Below are positions 54,401 through 61,657 of a DNA stretch of 62,143 nt, piece after piece. Each line of letters begins with the position of its first letter. The stretch's first letter is position 1. The position numbers and the translations under genes are program-made. This DNA comes from Mesorhizobium plurifarium (GTDB lineage: Bacteria; Pseudomonadota; Alphaproteobacteria; Rhizobiales; Rhizobiaceae): assembly GCA_000824785.1 (NCBI GenBank), contig CCNB01000023.1:3566-65708 (forward strand), written 5' to 3'. The notes beneath the pieces were generated by a model. The model saw only the letters and a program-made list of their open reading frames with translations. It had not been told where the DNA came from and made no database searches.

Positions 54401-55461
54401 TCGACCGTGGTGGCTCCTTCCATGTCCTTCGCCGGCGCTGCCGGTTGAGCATGTCCGGCATCCTCGTTGCCGGCATTGAAGTACCAATGGTCGTGCTGGC
54501 TGGCGCCGGCATCGACGGGCTGCTGACTGGAGCCGGCGGCATCGGCTTGACGGTTGGCGGCGGTTTGTCGGTCGGCCAAGGTCCGGCTATCGGTGCCGGG
54601 CCCCGTATCGCCGTCGAGAGCCTCTGGGGTCGGCTCGGCCTCTTCGCCAGACGCCGCGGCCGGCACCGGGCTGTCCGGGGCGGACCGGGGCTCGGGTCCG
54701 ACTGCCGGGCTTTCATCTGACGGGGTAGCGCTAACGGCCTCTGGCGCCGCAGCCTGTCGATCGCTGGTCCGATCGCCTTGGTCGTTGTCCGTACCGTCGA
54801 GCTGGTCCTCGTCGATCACCACCAGCAGATGACGCGTGTCGGTGAGCCGCGCAAGGCCGGCCGGGTAGGAGGTGTCGGCGCCAGGCACCAGGCGCTTGAC
54901 GACGCGATCGCCGCTGCTTGCCACATCCGCAACCAGGGCCGCCAGCGTCCGCCGCTCGATGCCGAGCGCCGCGAAACCGTCGGAGGCTGCCTCGACATCG
55001 CCCTGCGCGTCGATGAAGGCGATGAAATGCCCGGCCTCCGTAAAACCGCCGATGGCTCGGCCGGCGATTTCGCCGGCGCTGCGCGAGCTGGTCTGGGTCG
55101 CCGGTATCGCTAGCAGGATTGCCTTCTCGCCATCCGGCATCGTCACGGCGCTGGCCAGGAAGCCGACGGCGCGGCTCACCATGCCGGTAGCCAGCCTCAC
55201 CGTGATGGCGCGGTCGCTGCCGATGTCCGGAAAACCGCTGGTCGCCATGATCTGCCGCCGGGCGATCAGCGGCAGCTGCGCCGAGGCGCCGATGATGGCT
55301 TCGATATCCGGATAACCGAACGCCGACGCCCCCGGACCGTTCGCCCAGATCACCTGTTCGAGATCGGCCGACAGAATGGCCAACGCATCGCCCGCGGCAA
55401 AGCGCTGGCGCACCGCGTCGAGCACTGCGACGTCGAGGAAAGAGTAGTTTTCAGGCGGCAT
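51448..55461 (-). CDS. multi-PAS soluble sensor histidine kinase, PdhS/PleC-DivJ-like
   Basis: This 1337-residue protein has no membrane segment. An N-terminal PAS-like domain (about 10-100), a PAS near 385-480 (FVWRTDAEGRFSALSPEFAD) and two more near 885-1060 (LLIHSGDVLHYANDAFLELTG; IIDTATDGVVLIGRDGNIRSI) are separated by long Ala/Glu/Pro-rich disordered stretches. The C-terminal HisKA has FLARISHEIRTPLNAIIGFSEL with phospho-His H1115; the ATPase domain has N-box NILSNAIRYT, VRDTGIGM and GDGTGLGLPL. This layout fits the PdhS family, which controls DivK/CtrA in rhizobia and Brucella. A perfect CtrA box precedes it. Confidence 0.87.
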   Translation of the reverse strand: MPPENYSFLDVAVLDAVRQRFAAGDALAILSADLEQVIWANGPGASAFGYPDIEAIIGASAQLPLIARRQIMATSGFPDIGSDRAITVRLATGMVSRAVGFLASAVTMPDGEKAILLAIPATQTSSRSAGEIAGRAIGGFTEAGHFIAFIDAQGDVEAASDGFAALGIERRTLAALVADVASSGDRVVKRLVPGADTSYPAGLARLTDTRHLLVVIDEDQLDGTDNDQGDRTSDRQAAAPEAVSATPSDESPAVGPEPRSAPDSPVPAAASGEEAEPTPEALDGDTGPGTDSRTLADRQTAANRQADAAGSSQQPVDAGASQHDHWYFNAGNEDAGHAQPAAPAKDMEGATTVEGQGQDASGTATSAQPTPPRDIDRSAPPLRFVWRTDAEGRFSALSPEFADIVGQPAADVIGRRFRDVAATFGLDASGEIAGLLDRRDTWSGRSVLWPVAGTGLKIPVDLAALPVYGRSRAFEGFRGFGVARAADAVADPEALGMALVPNAAPTEATSGGTEPSVGQPAAERTPPEQPKREDPFQGEVPALTIVPKPERRFADKVIRLAEHRQPANDKQPGTDTPANQRSLSILERSAFREIGERLRKDSAAEERAPEADKQPGAAPADEHTATVKEPANEARADADQPVAPDTTEHDDSAREASPASAPEASKADDAKADAETAEAQTEAEDQEDLARLDGIDGAAEMATADQTGTSAVSGSLLNYADEEKSAEEIGGAPVSQPEQAEDSRRAAEHAAAQPRQPVEQPAAQKVAAGQPGRDAVVDDDSMTADDFRDAQDNEDWAGSDADVAPAADEAAARARPRLDVPPLKLSGFVPSAFSTGEETKAPDTSILARLPVPLLIHSGDVLHYANDAFLELTGYDALDDLADAGGLGALFADPYAEDTAADESDHSLKLKTRNGQEFPIDALLRSVPWRGGKALMLVVRRSGEDDAAHFTAANDEPAQQPDVPELKSRIAEMRTIIDTATDGVVLIGRDGNIRSISRPAEALFGFDSDEVAGKPFASLFAIESQRAARDYLAGLSEPGVASVLNDGREVIGREAQGRFIPLFMTIGRLPNDSGFCAVVRDITQWKRAEEDLTQARAVAEHASSQKTDFLARISHEIRTPLNAIIGFSELMVDEKFGPITNDRYRDYLRDINRSGNHVLDLVNDLLDISKIEAGQQEMDYEAVSLNDTLAETVAMMQPQANRERVIIRSSFASRLPEVVADLRSVRQIALNILSNAIRYTQAGGQVIVSTAYEASGDVVMRVRDTGIGMTQAEIEQALKPFKQINALKRGRGDGTGLGLPLTKAMVEANRARFAITSTPGEGTLVEVAFPSTRVLAE

Positions 55462-55495
55462 GTGCTGGCCGACCCTCCGGAGCGGGCGTTTTCAG

Positions 55496-55510
55496 TTAAC
55501 GCTTTGTTAA
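55496..55510 (-). promoter_or_regulatory. CtrA box upstream of the PdhS-like kinase
   Basis: TTAA-CGCTTTG-TTAA matches the full CtrA consensus TTAA-N7-TTAA. It lies 34-49 bases upstream of the kinase ATG, close to where the promoter should be, so CtrA probably controls this gene directly. Confidence 0.65.
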
Positions 55511-55616
55511 TAAAAGCCCATGGCCCGGAGGTCCACAAGCCTAGGCTTGCATCGGTCGAAATCTCTGGGCTCTTGGTTAACGGCCCAATGGCTGACGTAC
55601 GGGAATATTTTTATGG

Positions 55617-55662
55617 TGCGGTGCAACAAAGATGTTGCAATGCACAAAAAAACCTTTATATT
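55617..55662 (+). promoter_or_regulatory. phasin promoter with likely PhaR sites
   Basis: TTGCAA (55635-55640) and TATATT (55657-55662) with a 16-base spacer make a good housekeeping promoter. TGCAATGCACAA (55636-55647) and TGCGGTGCAACA (55617-55628) fit, the second with one mismatch, the TGC-rich site I recall for PhaR, the PHB-sensing repressor. The two overlap or touch the -35. A dyad TGCAAC-N6-GTTGCA (55622-55639) is also present. Confidence 0.55.
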
Positions 55663-55723
55663 GCCACCATACATGAACGAGACGGCTTTCTGTCAAAGCC
55701 GCTACCCCGAAAAAGGTTGGAAA

Positions 55724-56191
55724 ATGTCCAAGACCGCTGCCAAGACCGCCGCAGAGACCATCGAAAACGTCGAATTCCCGAGCTTCGACGCTTCCAAGGC
55801 CACCGACCAGATCCGCGCCTTCGCCGAGAAGGGCGTCGAGCAGTCGAAGGAAGCCTACGCCAAGCTGAAGACCGGCGCTGAGGAGACCCAGAAGGTTCTG
55901 GAGTCGACCTACGAGACCGCCAAGACCGTTTCCGGCGACGTTTCGCTGAAGGCCATCGCCGCGCTGCGCGCCAATGCCGAGGCCAACTTCTCGCACCTCG
56001 AAGCCCTGGTCGGCGCCAAGACCCTTTCGGAAGTCGTCGAGTTGCAGACCGCGTTCCTGCGCAAGCGCGTCGAAATGGCCGTCGAGCAGGCCAAGGAGTT
56101 CCAGACCGTTGCCACAAAGGCGGTCGAGGATGTCTCCAAGCCGGTCAAGGCCGCCTTCGAGAAGGCGATGAAGGACGCCAAGGCTGCCTGA
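55724..56191 (+). CDS. phasin
   Basis: This 155-residue amphipathic protein coats PHB granules. It consists of helices rich in Ala, Lys and Glu (QIRAFAEKGVEQSKEAYAKLK, then ETQKVLESTYETAKTVSGDV, and a C-terminal coiled region VVELQTAFLRKRVEMAVEQAKE), the Phasin_2 pattern. ATG 55724 follows AAAAAGG; the frame open upstream crosses the promoter. Expression is probably repressed by PhaR when no PHB is present. The anti-SD small RNA begins ~60 bases after the stop. Confidence 0.92.
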   Translation: MSKTAAKTAAETIENVEFPSFDASKATDQIRAFAEKGVEQSKEAYAKLKTGAEETQKVLESTYETAKTVSGDVSLKAIAALRANAEANFSHLEALVGAKTLSEVVELQTAFLRKRVEMAVEQAKEFQTVATKAVEDVSKPVKAAFEKAMKDAKAA

Positions 56192-56249
56192 TTTCCATGC
56201 ACAACCCTGCGATGCATCAAAACGTCGCATTTCGTCAGACAAGCAGTCG

Positions 56250-56382
56250 TGCGATGGGTTGAGCAACCAGATACCCGGGGATGGAACCTCCTCCCTCCGT
56301 CTCCGGGGTGACCAGCCAGCACCTCCTCCCGCTGGCTCGTAACAGGAAAAGGCCGGCACCTCCTCCCGCCGGCCTTTTCTTT
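56250..56382 (+). ncRNA. three-hairpin anti-Shine-Dalgarno sRNA, alpha-r14/NfeR1-like
   Basis: About 125-130 bases form a short 5' hairpin (GGTT-GAGC-AACC, 56257-56268) and three stems: 56275-56285/56296-56306, 56315-56320/56331-56336 and 56351-56357/56368-56374. All three loops are exactly ACCTCCTCCC, complementary to ribosome-binding sites. The third stem is followed by TTTTCTTT and is the terminator. This is the layout of the alphaproteobacterial trans-acting sRNA family alpha-r14 (NfeR1 in Sinorhizobium) and also recalls CCUCCUCCC 'cuckoo' RNAs. The family name is from memory; the structure is read from the sequence. The 5' end is uncertain by ~10 bases. Confidence 0.82.
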
Positions 56383-56531
56383 GCCTTGACGAAAGGCGGA
56401 TGAGCAAACCCGTGCTTTGCCTTATCAAGGCCCTTGAATTAGAATCCGATAGCCCGTATTGGACGCATCGCCGAACGACGGGGCGGATCACGGAGAAAGA
56501 CGCTTCACCTCGATCCGGCTCAGGCACGCGT

Positions 56532-56608
56532 GCCGTTGTAGCTCAGTTGGTTAGAGCACCAGATTGTGGATCTGGGGGTCGCTGGTTCGAGCCCAGCCAA
56601 CGGTACCA
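56532..56608 (+). tRNA. tRNA-His (GTG anticodon)
   Basis: A 77-base cloverleaf with encoded CCA. The acceptor stem is GCCGTTG/CAACGGT, the D arm AGCTCAGTTGGTTAGAGC, and the anticodon stem CCAGA-TTGTGGA-TCTGG with anticodon GTG. The T arm is GCTGG-TTCGAGC-CCAGC. Position 1-72 is G-U and position 73 is A, without the extra G-1, which is the known alphaproteobacterial peculiarity of tRNA-His. Confidence 0.97.
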
Positions 56609-56803
56609 TCGCCTTCTCGCTTGAATGGCTGTTTTCAACTATTTGAAAAGGGCGGCGAGCAAGGTGCGGTTTATGACGCGGGATGGACTTGCCCGATCGG
56701 GCCTGCCGACGACAGCTGCGACTCCGCTTCGTTGTCCGAGATCAGTCGCTGTCAAGCGACTGCGGCGGCTCACGCGCGTGACCTTGAGTTCCGTGCATTC
56801 AGG

Positions 56804-57448
56804 TCACGGTTTCTCAGCCTTGCCCGCAAATTGATCGACTGCTCCCGCCATCTGCAGCATGAGCTCGTCCATGGAGATGGAATTGTCTCCGTACGGATAG
56901 AAGTCTGATTTGTCGCCCTTCTTCCATTTCTGCCGCAGTTCGGCGTCTGTGATGTCCCAATCGCGATAAGTCTGTCGCGCTAATTCGCGCAGCTCGGCGT
57001 GCAATTCCGATACCGATGGCCGCCCCCAATAGTAATAACCATCGTAAACCTTGAACACTTGGAGATTTCGGCCAAGCACGATCGTGTGCGGGATCATCAC
57101 GTCGTGCGAGCTATCTGTATACTCCTTGATGTCCAAATCCTTCTGCACGATCCGCTCTTCGTCATAGAGGAAAGGCCATGAGGCGGCCGTCTGCTGGCGA
57201 TAGTTGTTCGTGGTGTGCCAGTCGTCCGTCGTGATGGTGACAAGTTGGGTGTAGCCGACGACGAACTGCGGATGGAAGCGCACGAGTTCGAGCATATGCT
57301 GACGGTCCTTCGGGCAAAATGAGCCTCGCGTCAGCACAAGGATCATGAGCTGGTCGCCCTGCAGGTCGGACAAGCGCCGAGGTGTCTTGGTATGGTCGGG
57401 AAGAACATAATCCGGGAATTTCGCTCCAGCCGATATATCCTGTCTCAT
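56804..57448 (-). CDS. peroxiredoxin/thioredoxin-like protein (AhpC/TSA fold)
   Basis: This 214-residue protein has the redoxin start GAKFPDYVLPDHTKTPRRLSDL, a strand LMILVLTRGSFCPKDRQH with a single cysteine at the peroxidatic-like position, and WPFLYDEERIVQKDLDIKEY then PHTIVLGRNLQVFKVYDGYYYWGRP. Only one cysteine is present, so a 1-Cys mechanism or a non-redox role is possible. ATG 57448 follows AGGAGAA. An EcfG-like promoter lies 33-57 bases upstream. Confidence 0.82.
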   Translation of the reverse strand: MRQDISAGAKFPDYVLPDHTKTPRRLSDLQGDQLMILVLTRGSFCPKDRQHMLELVRFHPQFVVGYTQLVTITTDDWHTTNNYRQQTAASWPFLYDEERIVQKDLDIKEYTDSSHDVMIPHTIVLGRNLQVFKVYDGYYYWGRPSVSELHAELRELARQTYRDWDITDAELRQKWKKGDKSDFYPYGDNSISMDELMLQMAGAVDQFAGKAEKP

Positions 57449-57480
57449 CAGAATTCTCCTATCGTTTGCGCAATGCACCG

Positions 57481-57505
57481 AACCCGCGCGGCTGCGGCTT
57501 GTTCC
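57481..57505 (-). promoter_or_regulatory. EcfG-like promoter of the peroxiredoxin gene
   Basis: On the minus strand: GGAAC (57505-57501), 16 bases, GGTT (57484-57481). The general-stress sigma factor EcfG prefers GGAAC-N16/17-CGTT, so one base differs. The -10 ends 32 bases before the start codon. Confidence 0.6.
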
Positions 57506-57676
57506 CAAGGGGCGCGCGGCGCAAACGATGGAGATATCTGTCCATGCCGCGATTGCTCCGGCAACGCTAATCGGGAATCGGATCGGAAACGAAGCGGGTT
57601 CCTGTGAGCAGCGCCGAAAGTGCCGCATCTGCACAAGGACGCCCTCTCCATCATCGATCATTTTACGTTCTCGGCC

Positions 57677-57701
57677 GGAACTCTTGTCAGTTCCGGAAGT
57701 T
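57677..57701 (+). promoter_or_regulatory. EcfG-like promoter of the Rieske oxidoreductase gene
   Basis: GGAAC (57677-57681), 16 bases, AGTT (57698-57701). One base differs from the consensus and the leader would be ~130 bases. A dyad CCGGAAC-N8-GTTCCGG (57675-57696) overlaps the -35. Together with the site at 57481 this explains most of the 383-base divergent gap; I see no gene in it. Confidence 0.45.
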
Positions 57702-57831
57702 TGGCTCCGCCGGCGCTGCGAAAGAGCTGATTGGCGCCGGGCTGTCAGCTCAATACGCAGCCGATCCAACGGCGCCTGTGTCGCCACGAACGCAGGGGAA
57801 ATCGCGTGCATCAACGAGCACGGCGAGCTGA

Positions 57832-59325
57832 ATGGCCGATATGACCAAAACCGCATTGCTTGGCGGCAAGAATGCCAGCTGCTGGGCAGCGACTGCCAAG
57901 CAGCGCTGTTACTCGTCGCTTGCTGGCTCCAGCCGAGCCGAGATCGTCATCATAGGAGCGGGGATCGTTGGCCTGACAACCGCATTGCGGCTGTGCGAAG
58001 CCGGACGCTCGGTCATCCTTCTCGAGGCGCTGCGTGTCGGCTGCCAGGTGACCGGCCGCTCGACAGCCAAGATCACGACCCAGCACGGTTTGATCTACGA
58101 CAACCTCATTCGTGATATGGGGCCAGCGGCGGCACAAAGCTATGCCGACGCGAATCGCGCCGGCGTCGACCAGATTCTCGACTGGACGATTGCGCACCGG
58201 ATCGAATGCGACCTCGAGATCAAACCGGCCTACGCCTATACCACCGACGTCGCGCGGCGCGGAGAATTAACGGCCGAGGCGAATGCAGCGCGGCAAGTAG
58301 GCCTGGATGCGGAAGTGGTCGAGCGCGCACCGTTGCCTTTCGAGACAGCCGGGGCATTGCGCTTCCCTGACCAGGCGCAATTCAATCCGATCCAATATTC
58401 AGTTGGTCTTGCCCGGGCCGTGGAGACATTGGGCGGTCGCGTTTTTGAAATGAGCCGCGTGGTGTCCATTGATGAAGGAAGCCGCTGGCGCGTCTCGACG
58501 GATAATGGGGTCGTGGATGCCGAGAACGTTGTCGTGGCCACGAATATGACGATCAAAAGCCCGGTCGGGATGGCAAACCGCACCCAGCCGCGCAGCCACA
58601 CGGCTATAGCGTTCCGACTTGACGATCCGACGCCGTTCGATGGCTTTTTCCTCGGCATCGACGAGCCGACCCGGTCCATCCGAACAGCCCGCGACGACAA
58701 AGGGCCGCTGCTTCTGGTGCTCGGGCCGAAATTCAACACGGGTCAGGAAGCGGACGTGGCTGGCAGGTTCGTGGAACTGGAAGCCTGGGCGCGCGCCAAT
58801 CTTCCGGTGGGCGATGTCGCGTGGCGCTGGTGCAATGAAGACTACGATACGCCGGATCGCGTGCCCTATGCCGGCGAGCCGGATCCTGACAAGTCGCCGG
58901 GCTTTCATATCGCAACCGGCTTCAATGCCTGGGGTATCAGCAACGGAACGGCCGTCGGTAAGCTGATCGCGGGTCGTATTTTGCGTCAGCCATGTCCCTG
59001 GGAGGAGCTCTACGATCCGGCGCGCCCCTACGACAAGACGTTTCACGTCAACGGGAGCAGTCGATCGATTGTCGCGAGTTTCGATGAAATCGGCCCTGGA
59101 GAAGGCGGTGTCGTTGTGAGCGGCAAACAGAAGATCGCTGCTTGGCGCGATGGCTCCGGCAAGCTGCATGCAGTTTCCGCGGTCTGTACACACAAGGGCT
59201 GTACCGTGAGCTGGAACAATGCCGATCGAACGTGGGATTGCTCTTGCCACGGCTCGATTTTCGCGGCAGACGGATCGCTGATCCACGGCCCCGCCAGAAA
59301 GCCGCTTCACCCGATCGACCTTTGA
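57832..59325 (+). CDS. FAD-dependent oxidoreductase fused to a C-terminal Rieske 2Fe-2S domain
   Basis: This 497-residue protein joins a DadA-like amine/amino-acid oxidoreductase to a Rieske cluster. The FAD motif EIVIIGAGIVGLTTALRL is near residue 38; GRSTAKITTQHG and FHIATGFNAWGISNGTAVGKLIAG are typical of this two-domain group. The Rieske part has C452-T-H454...C470-S-C472-H473, with C457 and C472 as the likely disulfide. Electrons probably pass from substrate through FAD to the cluster. The substrate is unknown. Promoter and neighbours suggest stress induction. Confidence 0.88.
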   Translation: MADMTKTALLGGKNASCWAATAKQRCYSSLAGSSRAEIVIIGAGIVGLTTALRLCEAGRSVILLEALRVGCQVTGRSTAKITTQHGLIYDNLIRDMGPAAAQSYADANRAGVDQILDWTIAHRIECDLEIKPAYAYTTDVARRGELTAEANAARQVGLDAEVVERAPLPFETAGALRFPDQAQFNPIQYSVGLARAVETLGGRVFEMSRVVSIDEGSRWRVSTDNGVVDAENVVVATNMTIKSPVGMANRTQPRSHTAIAFRLDDPTPFDGFFLGIDEPTRSIRTARDDKGPLLLVLGPKFNTGQEADVAGRFVELEAWARANLPVGDVAWRWCNEDYDTPDRVPYAGEPDPDKSPGFHIATGFNAWGISNGTAVGKLIAGRILRQPCPWEELYDPARPYDKTFHVNGSSRSIVASFDEIGPGEGGVVVSGKQKIAAWRDGSGKLHAVSAVCTHKGCTVSWNNADRTWDCSCHGSIFAADGSLIHGPARKPLHPIDL

Positions 59326-59378
59326 ACGCCTGGCGCTGGAAATGATGAAGGCGGGGATTGGGTTTTCACGTCGGCTGC

Positions 59379-60317
59379 TCAGGAGCGTTCTTCGATCGAC
59401 CGGATCACCTCCTCGACGCCTCGCGGCTCGATTTCCACCTCCGCGAAACCTGTCTGGCCGTTCGCCACGAAATTGTCCTCGGCCATGAGCTCGACCTGAT
59501 TGCGCGTGATAGGGGGAACGGAAAGCAGCTCAGCGATGGATGCTCCGATTTTCCATGCCGCGAATGGCACAGGTACCATCACGACGGACATGCCGAGTTG
59601 CCGGCCAATCTGGCGAACGAGTTCCTTATAGGTGTAAAGGCGGGGGCCGCCGAATTCTTGCATCGGCTGGCCTTTGCGCGCGGCGCCGTCGATCAGCCGG
59701 GCCACCGCCTCGGCGACGTCTTCGACATACACCGGCTGCAGCCGGGTTTGGCCGTGCCCGAATAACGGATAGAGCGGCAGGCTGCGGATCAGCCGCACGA
59801 TTGATGTGAGGAAGGCGTCGTCCGGTCCGGTCATGACTGCTGGACGCACGATGAGCGCACCCGAAAAGGCACTGGTGACGGCGGCCTCACCACGCCCGCG
59901 GGCACTGACGTATTTCGAATGGGACCTTGGATTGGAACCTATCCCCGAGATGTGGATCAACCGATCGACATTGCGGTCGCGGGCGGCGGCGGCGAGAGCT
60001 GCCGCTGCCTCCACATGCACGCGCTCGAAGGTCTGCTCCCCGTGCTCGACATAGAGACTTACCGCGTTGACTACGGCGCAAGAACCGGCGATCGCCGAAG
60101 CAACGGAGGATGCGTCCAGTATGTCGGCCTGGACTGCTTCGATCGCTTTGCTGCTGGAGCCGGGCCGGCCGCGGTCCGGATGGCGGGAGACTGCGCGGAC
60201 CGCGAAGCCTTTTTCAGCGACATGTCTGACGATCCGCCGCCCCAGGAATCCGGTACCGCCGAAGACTGTAACGGTACGGGTCCTGATTGCATCGGCTCGA
60301 TCTGTCCGGTTTGCCAT
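59379..60317 (-). CDS. NAD(P)-binding atypical SDR, NDUFA9-like
   Basis: This 312-residue protein has the Rossmann motif TVTVFGGTGFLGRRIVRH, then RLIHISGIGSNPRSHSKYVSARGRGEAAV (YXXXR/K variant) and LQPVYVEDVAEAVARLI, as in the complex I NDUFA9-type extended SDR group found in bacteria. A quinone or NADH-linked redox role is possible, but no substrate can be assigned. It is divergent from the quinone-oxidoreductase-like gene and has its own EcfG-like promoter. Confidence 0.85.
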   Translation of the reverse strand: MANRTDRADAIRTRTVTVFGGTGFLGRRIVRHVAEKGFAVRAVSRHPDRGRPGSSSKAIEAVQADILDASSVASAIAGSCAVVNAVSLYVEHGEQTFERVHVEAAAALAAAARDRNVDRLIHISGIGSNPRSHSKYVSARGRGEAAVTSAFSGALIVRPAVMTGPDDAFLTSIVRLIRSLPLYPLFGHGQTRLQPVYVEDVAEAVARLIDGAARKGQPMQEFGGPRLYTYKELVRQIGRQLGMSVVMVPVPFAAWKIGASIAELLSVPPITRNQVELMAEDNFVANGQTGFAEVEIEPRGVEEVIRSIEERS

Positions 60318-60343
60318 CCGCCACCTTTCCTCGCTTCATTTCA

Positions 60344-60368
60344 AACGAGCAGCATGGCGCAATGTTTC
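60344..60368 (-). promoter_or_regulatory. EcfG-like promoter of the NDUFA9-like gene
   Basis: On the minus strand: GAAAC (60368-60364), 16 bases, CGTT (60347-60344). The -10 is perfect and the -35 differs by one base (GGAAC expected). It ends 26 bases before the start, similar to the peroxiredoxin gene. Confidence 0.5.
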
Positions 60369-60406
60369 TCGCCGTCTTCGACGAGGCGAGCTTTGGCGCT
60401 CCGTCC

Positions 60407-60431
60407 GGAACCAATTCTCCCATCGGCAGTT
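60407..60431 (+). promoter_or_regulatory. EcfG-like promoter of the quinone oxidoreductase-like gene
   Basis: GGAAC (60407-60411), 16 bases, AGTT (60428-60431), giving a leader of ~42 bases before the ATG at 60481. Same -35 and spacing as the other sites in this cluster. Confidence 0.5.
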
Positions 60432-60480
60432 AGGCCGTCAAATTCGGCGGCGGACACCCAGAAGCGACAGGAGTGCCGGA

Positions 60481-61401
60481 ATGCAGAGCGTTCGTATCCA
60501 CGCATTTGGCGGCCCTGAGGTGTTGACACTGGAGACAGAGCCGACGCCCGAGCCAAAGCCCGAAGAGATCCTGGTTCGCATCCGTGCCGCCAGCGTCAAT
60601 CCGGTCGACCACAAGATTCGCAATGGTGGCTATGTCGCCGAAGACCGGCTGCCGCTGACACTCGGACGTGACTTCTCGGGCGTGGTGGAACGTTGCGGGG
60701 CAGGCGTCGACGCCTTCAAGCAGGGCGATGAAGTCTATGCGCTCCTGACACCGGACCGCGGCGGCTACGCTGAGTTCGTGGCAACCAGGGCCAAGGACTG
60801 CGCAGCCAAGCCGAAACGCCTCGACCATCTGCATGCTGCCGCCGTCCCGCTTGCGGCGCTGACCGCCTGGCAGGGAATCTTCGACAATGGCGGTCTGAGT
60901 TCGGGGCAACGGATATTGATCCACGGCGCGGCCGGGGGCGTCGGCCATTTTGCGGTTCAATTCGCCAAGGCGAAGGGCGCCATGGTTTACGCGACATGCT
61001 CCGGGAACGACATCGATTTCGTGCGAAGCCTTGGGGCCGACGAGGCGATCGACTACAAAAACCAGCGGTTCGAGGACACGGTGCGAGATGTGGATGTTGT
61101 CTATGATCTCGTTGCCGGCGACACCCAGGAACGCTCCTGGTCAGTTCTCAAGGAAGGCGGGATCATCGTCTCGACGCTTCAGCAACCTTCGAAGGAAAAA
61201 GCCGACGAGCGCAAGGCTCGCGGGGCTCACTACATGACGAAGCCGGACGGCGGTCAGCTGGCCGAGATTGGACGGTTGATCGACGCGGGCGCTGTCCGCG
61301 TGGAGATCGGCAAGGTTTTCCCGCTGCGGCAGGCGGCGGACGCCGAACGTGCTCTGGAAGAAGGTCATATCCGCGGCAAGGTCGTTCTCGACGTGGCCTA
61401 G
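60481..61401 (+). CDS. NADP-dependent zinc-free alcohol dehydrogenase/quinone oxidoreductase
   Basis: This 306-residue MDR protein has the N-terminal GroES-like domain (VRIRAASVNPVDHKIRNGGY; GRDFSGVVERCGAGVDAFKQGDEVYAL) without zinc-binding cysteines, then the nucleotide motif ILIHGAAGGVGHFAVQFAKAKGA and GADEAIDYKNQRFEDTV. Relatives reduce quinones or enones with NADPH. ATG 60481 follows AGGAG. It belongs to the stress-type cluster. Confidence 0.9.
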   Translation: MQSVRIHAFGGPEVLTLETEPTPEPKPEEILVRIRAASVNPVDHKIRNGGYVAEDRLPLTLGRDFSGVVERCGAGVDAFKQGDEVYALLTPDRGGYAEFVATRAKDCAAKPKRLDHLHAAAVPLAALTAWQGIFDNGGLSSGQRILIHGAAGGVGHFAVQFAKAKGAMVYATCSGNDIDFVRSLGADEAIDYKNQRFEDTVRDVDVVYDLVAGDTQERSWSVLKEGGIIVSTLQQPSKEKADERKARGAHYMTKPDGGQLAEIGRLIDAGAVRVEIGKVFPLRQAADAERALEEGHIRGKVVLDVA

Positions 61402-61418
61402 ACCGGCGAAAATCCCGA

Positions 61419-61443
61419 CCGGTCGGTGATGGCCGCCGACCGG
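61419..61443 (+). terminator. hairpin after the quinone oxidoreductase gene
   Basis: CCGGTCGG and CCGACCGG flank a 9-base loop 17 bases after the stop. No T run follows, so termination is uncertain. Confidence 0.4.
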
Positions 61444-61657
61444 GCAGGCCTCACAATCCCTGCGCCGGCGAGGCTATCTTGACGGGCCTGTTTCTCCCGT
61501 GCCCGCGCCGCTTTGCGATATCACCCGTTACGACGCGTGCGACGTCGTGCGCGCCCGATTTCCGTGTCATCATCTGCGCCTTCGAGCGGGCGGCTGCGCA
61601 CGGTCTCCAGGAAGCCTCTGATGAACTCGCCGAGATATAGCGGCGGGGTGTTGAGGC

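Noticed and set aside
56532..56608. tRNA-His as an integration (att) site
   Set aside because: No integrase gene and no second copy of the tRNA 3' end seen in the window.
56400..56624. 74-codon open frame across the tRNA
   Set aside because: It runs through the tRNA-His gene and has no coding features.
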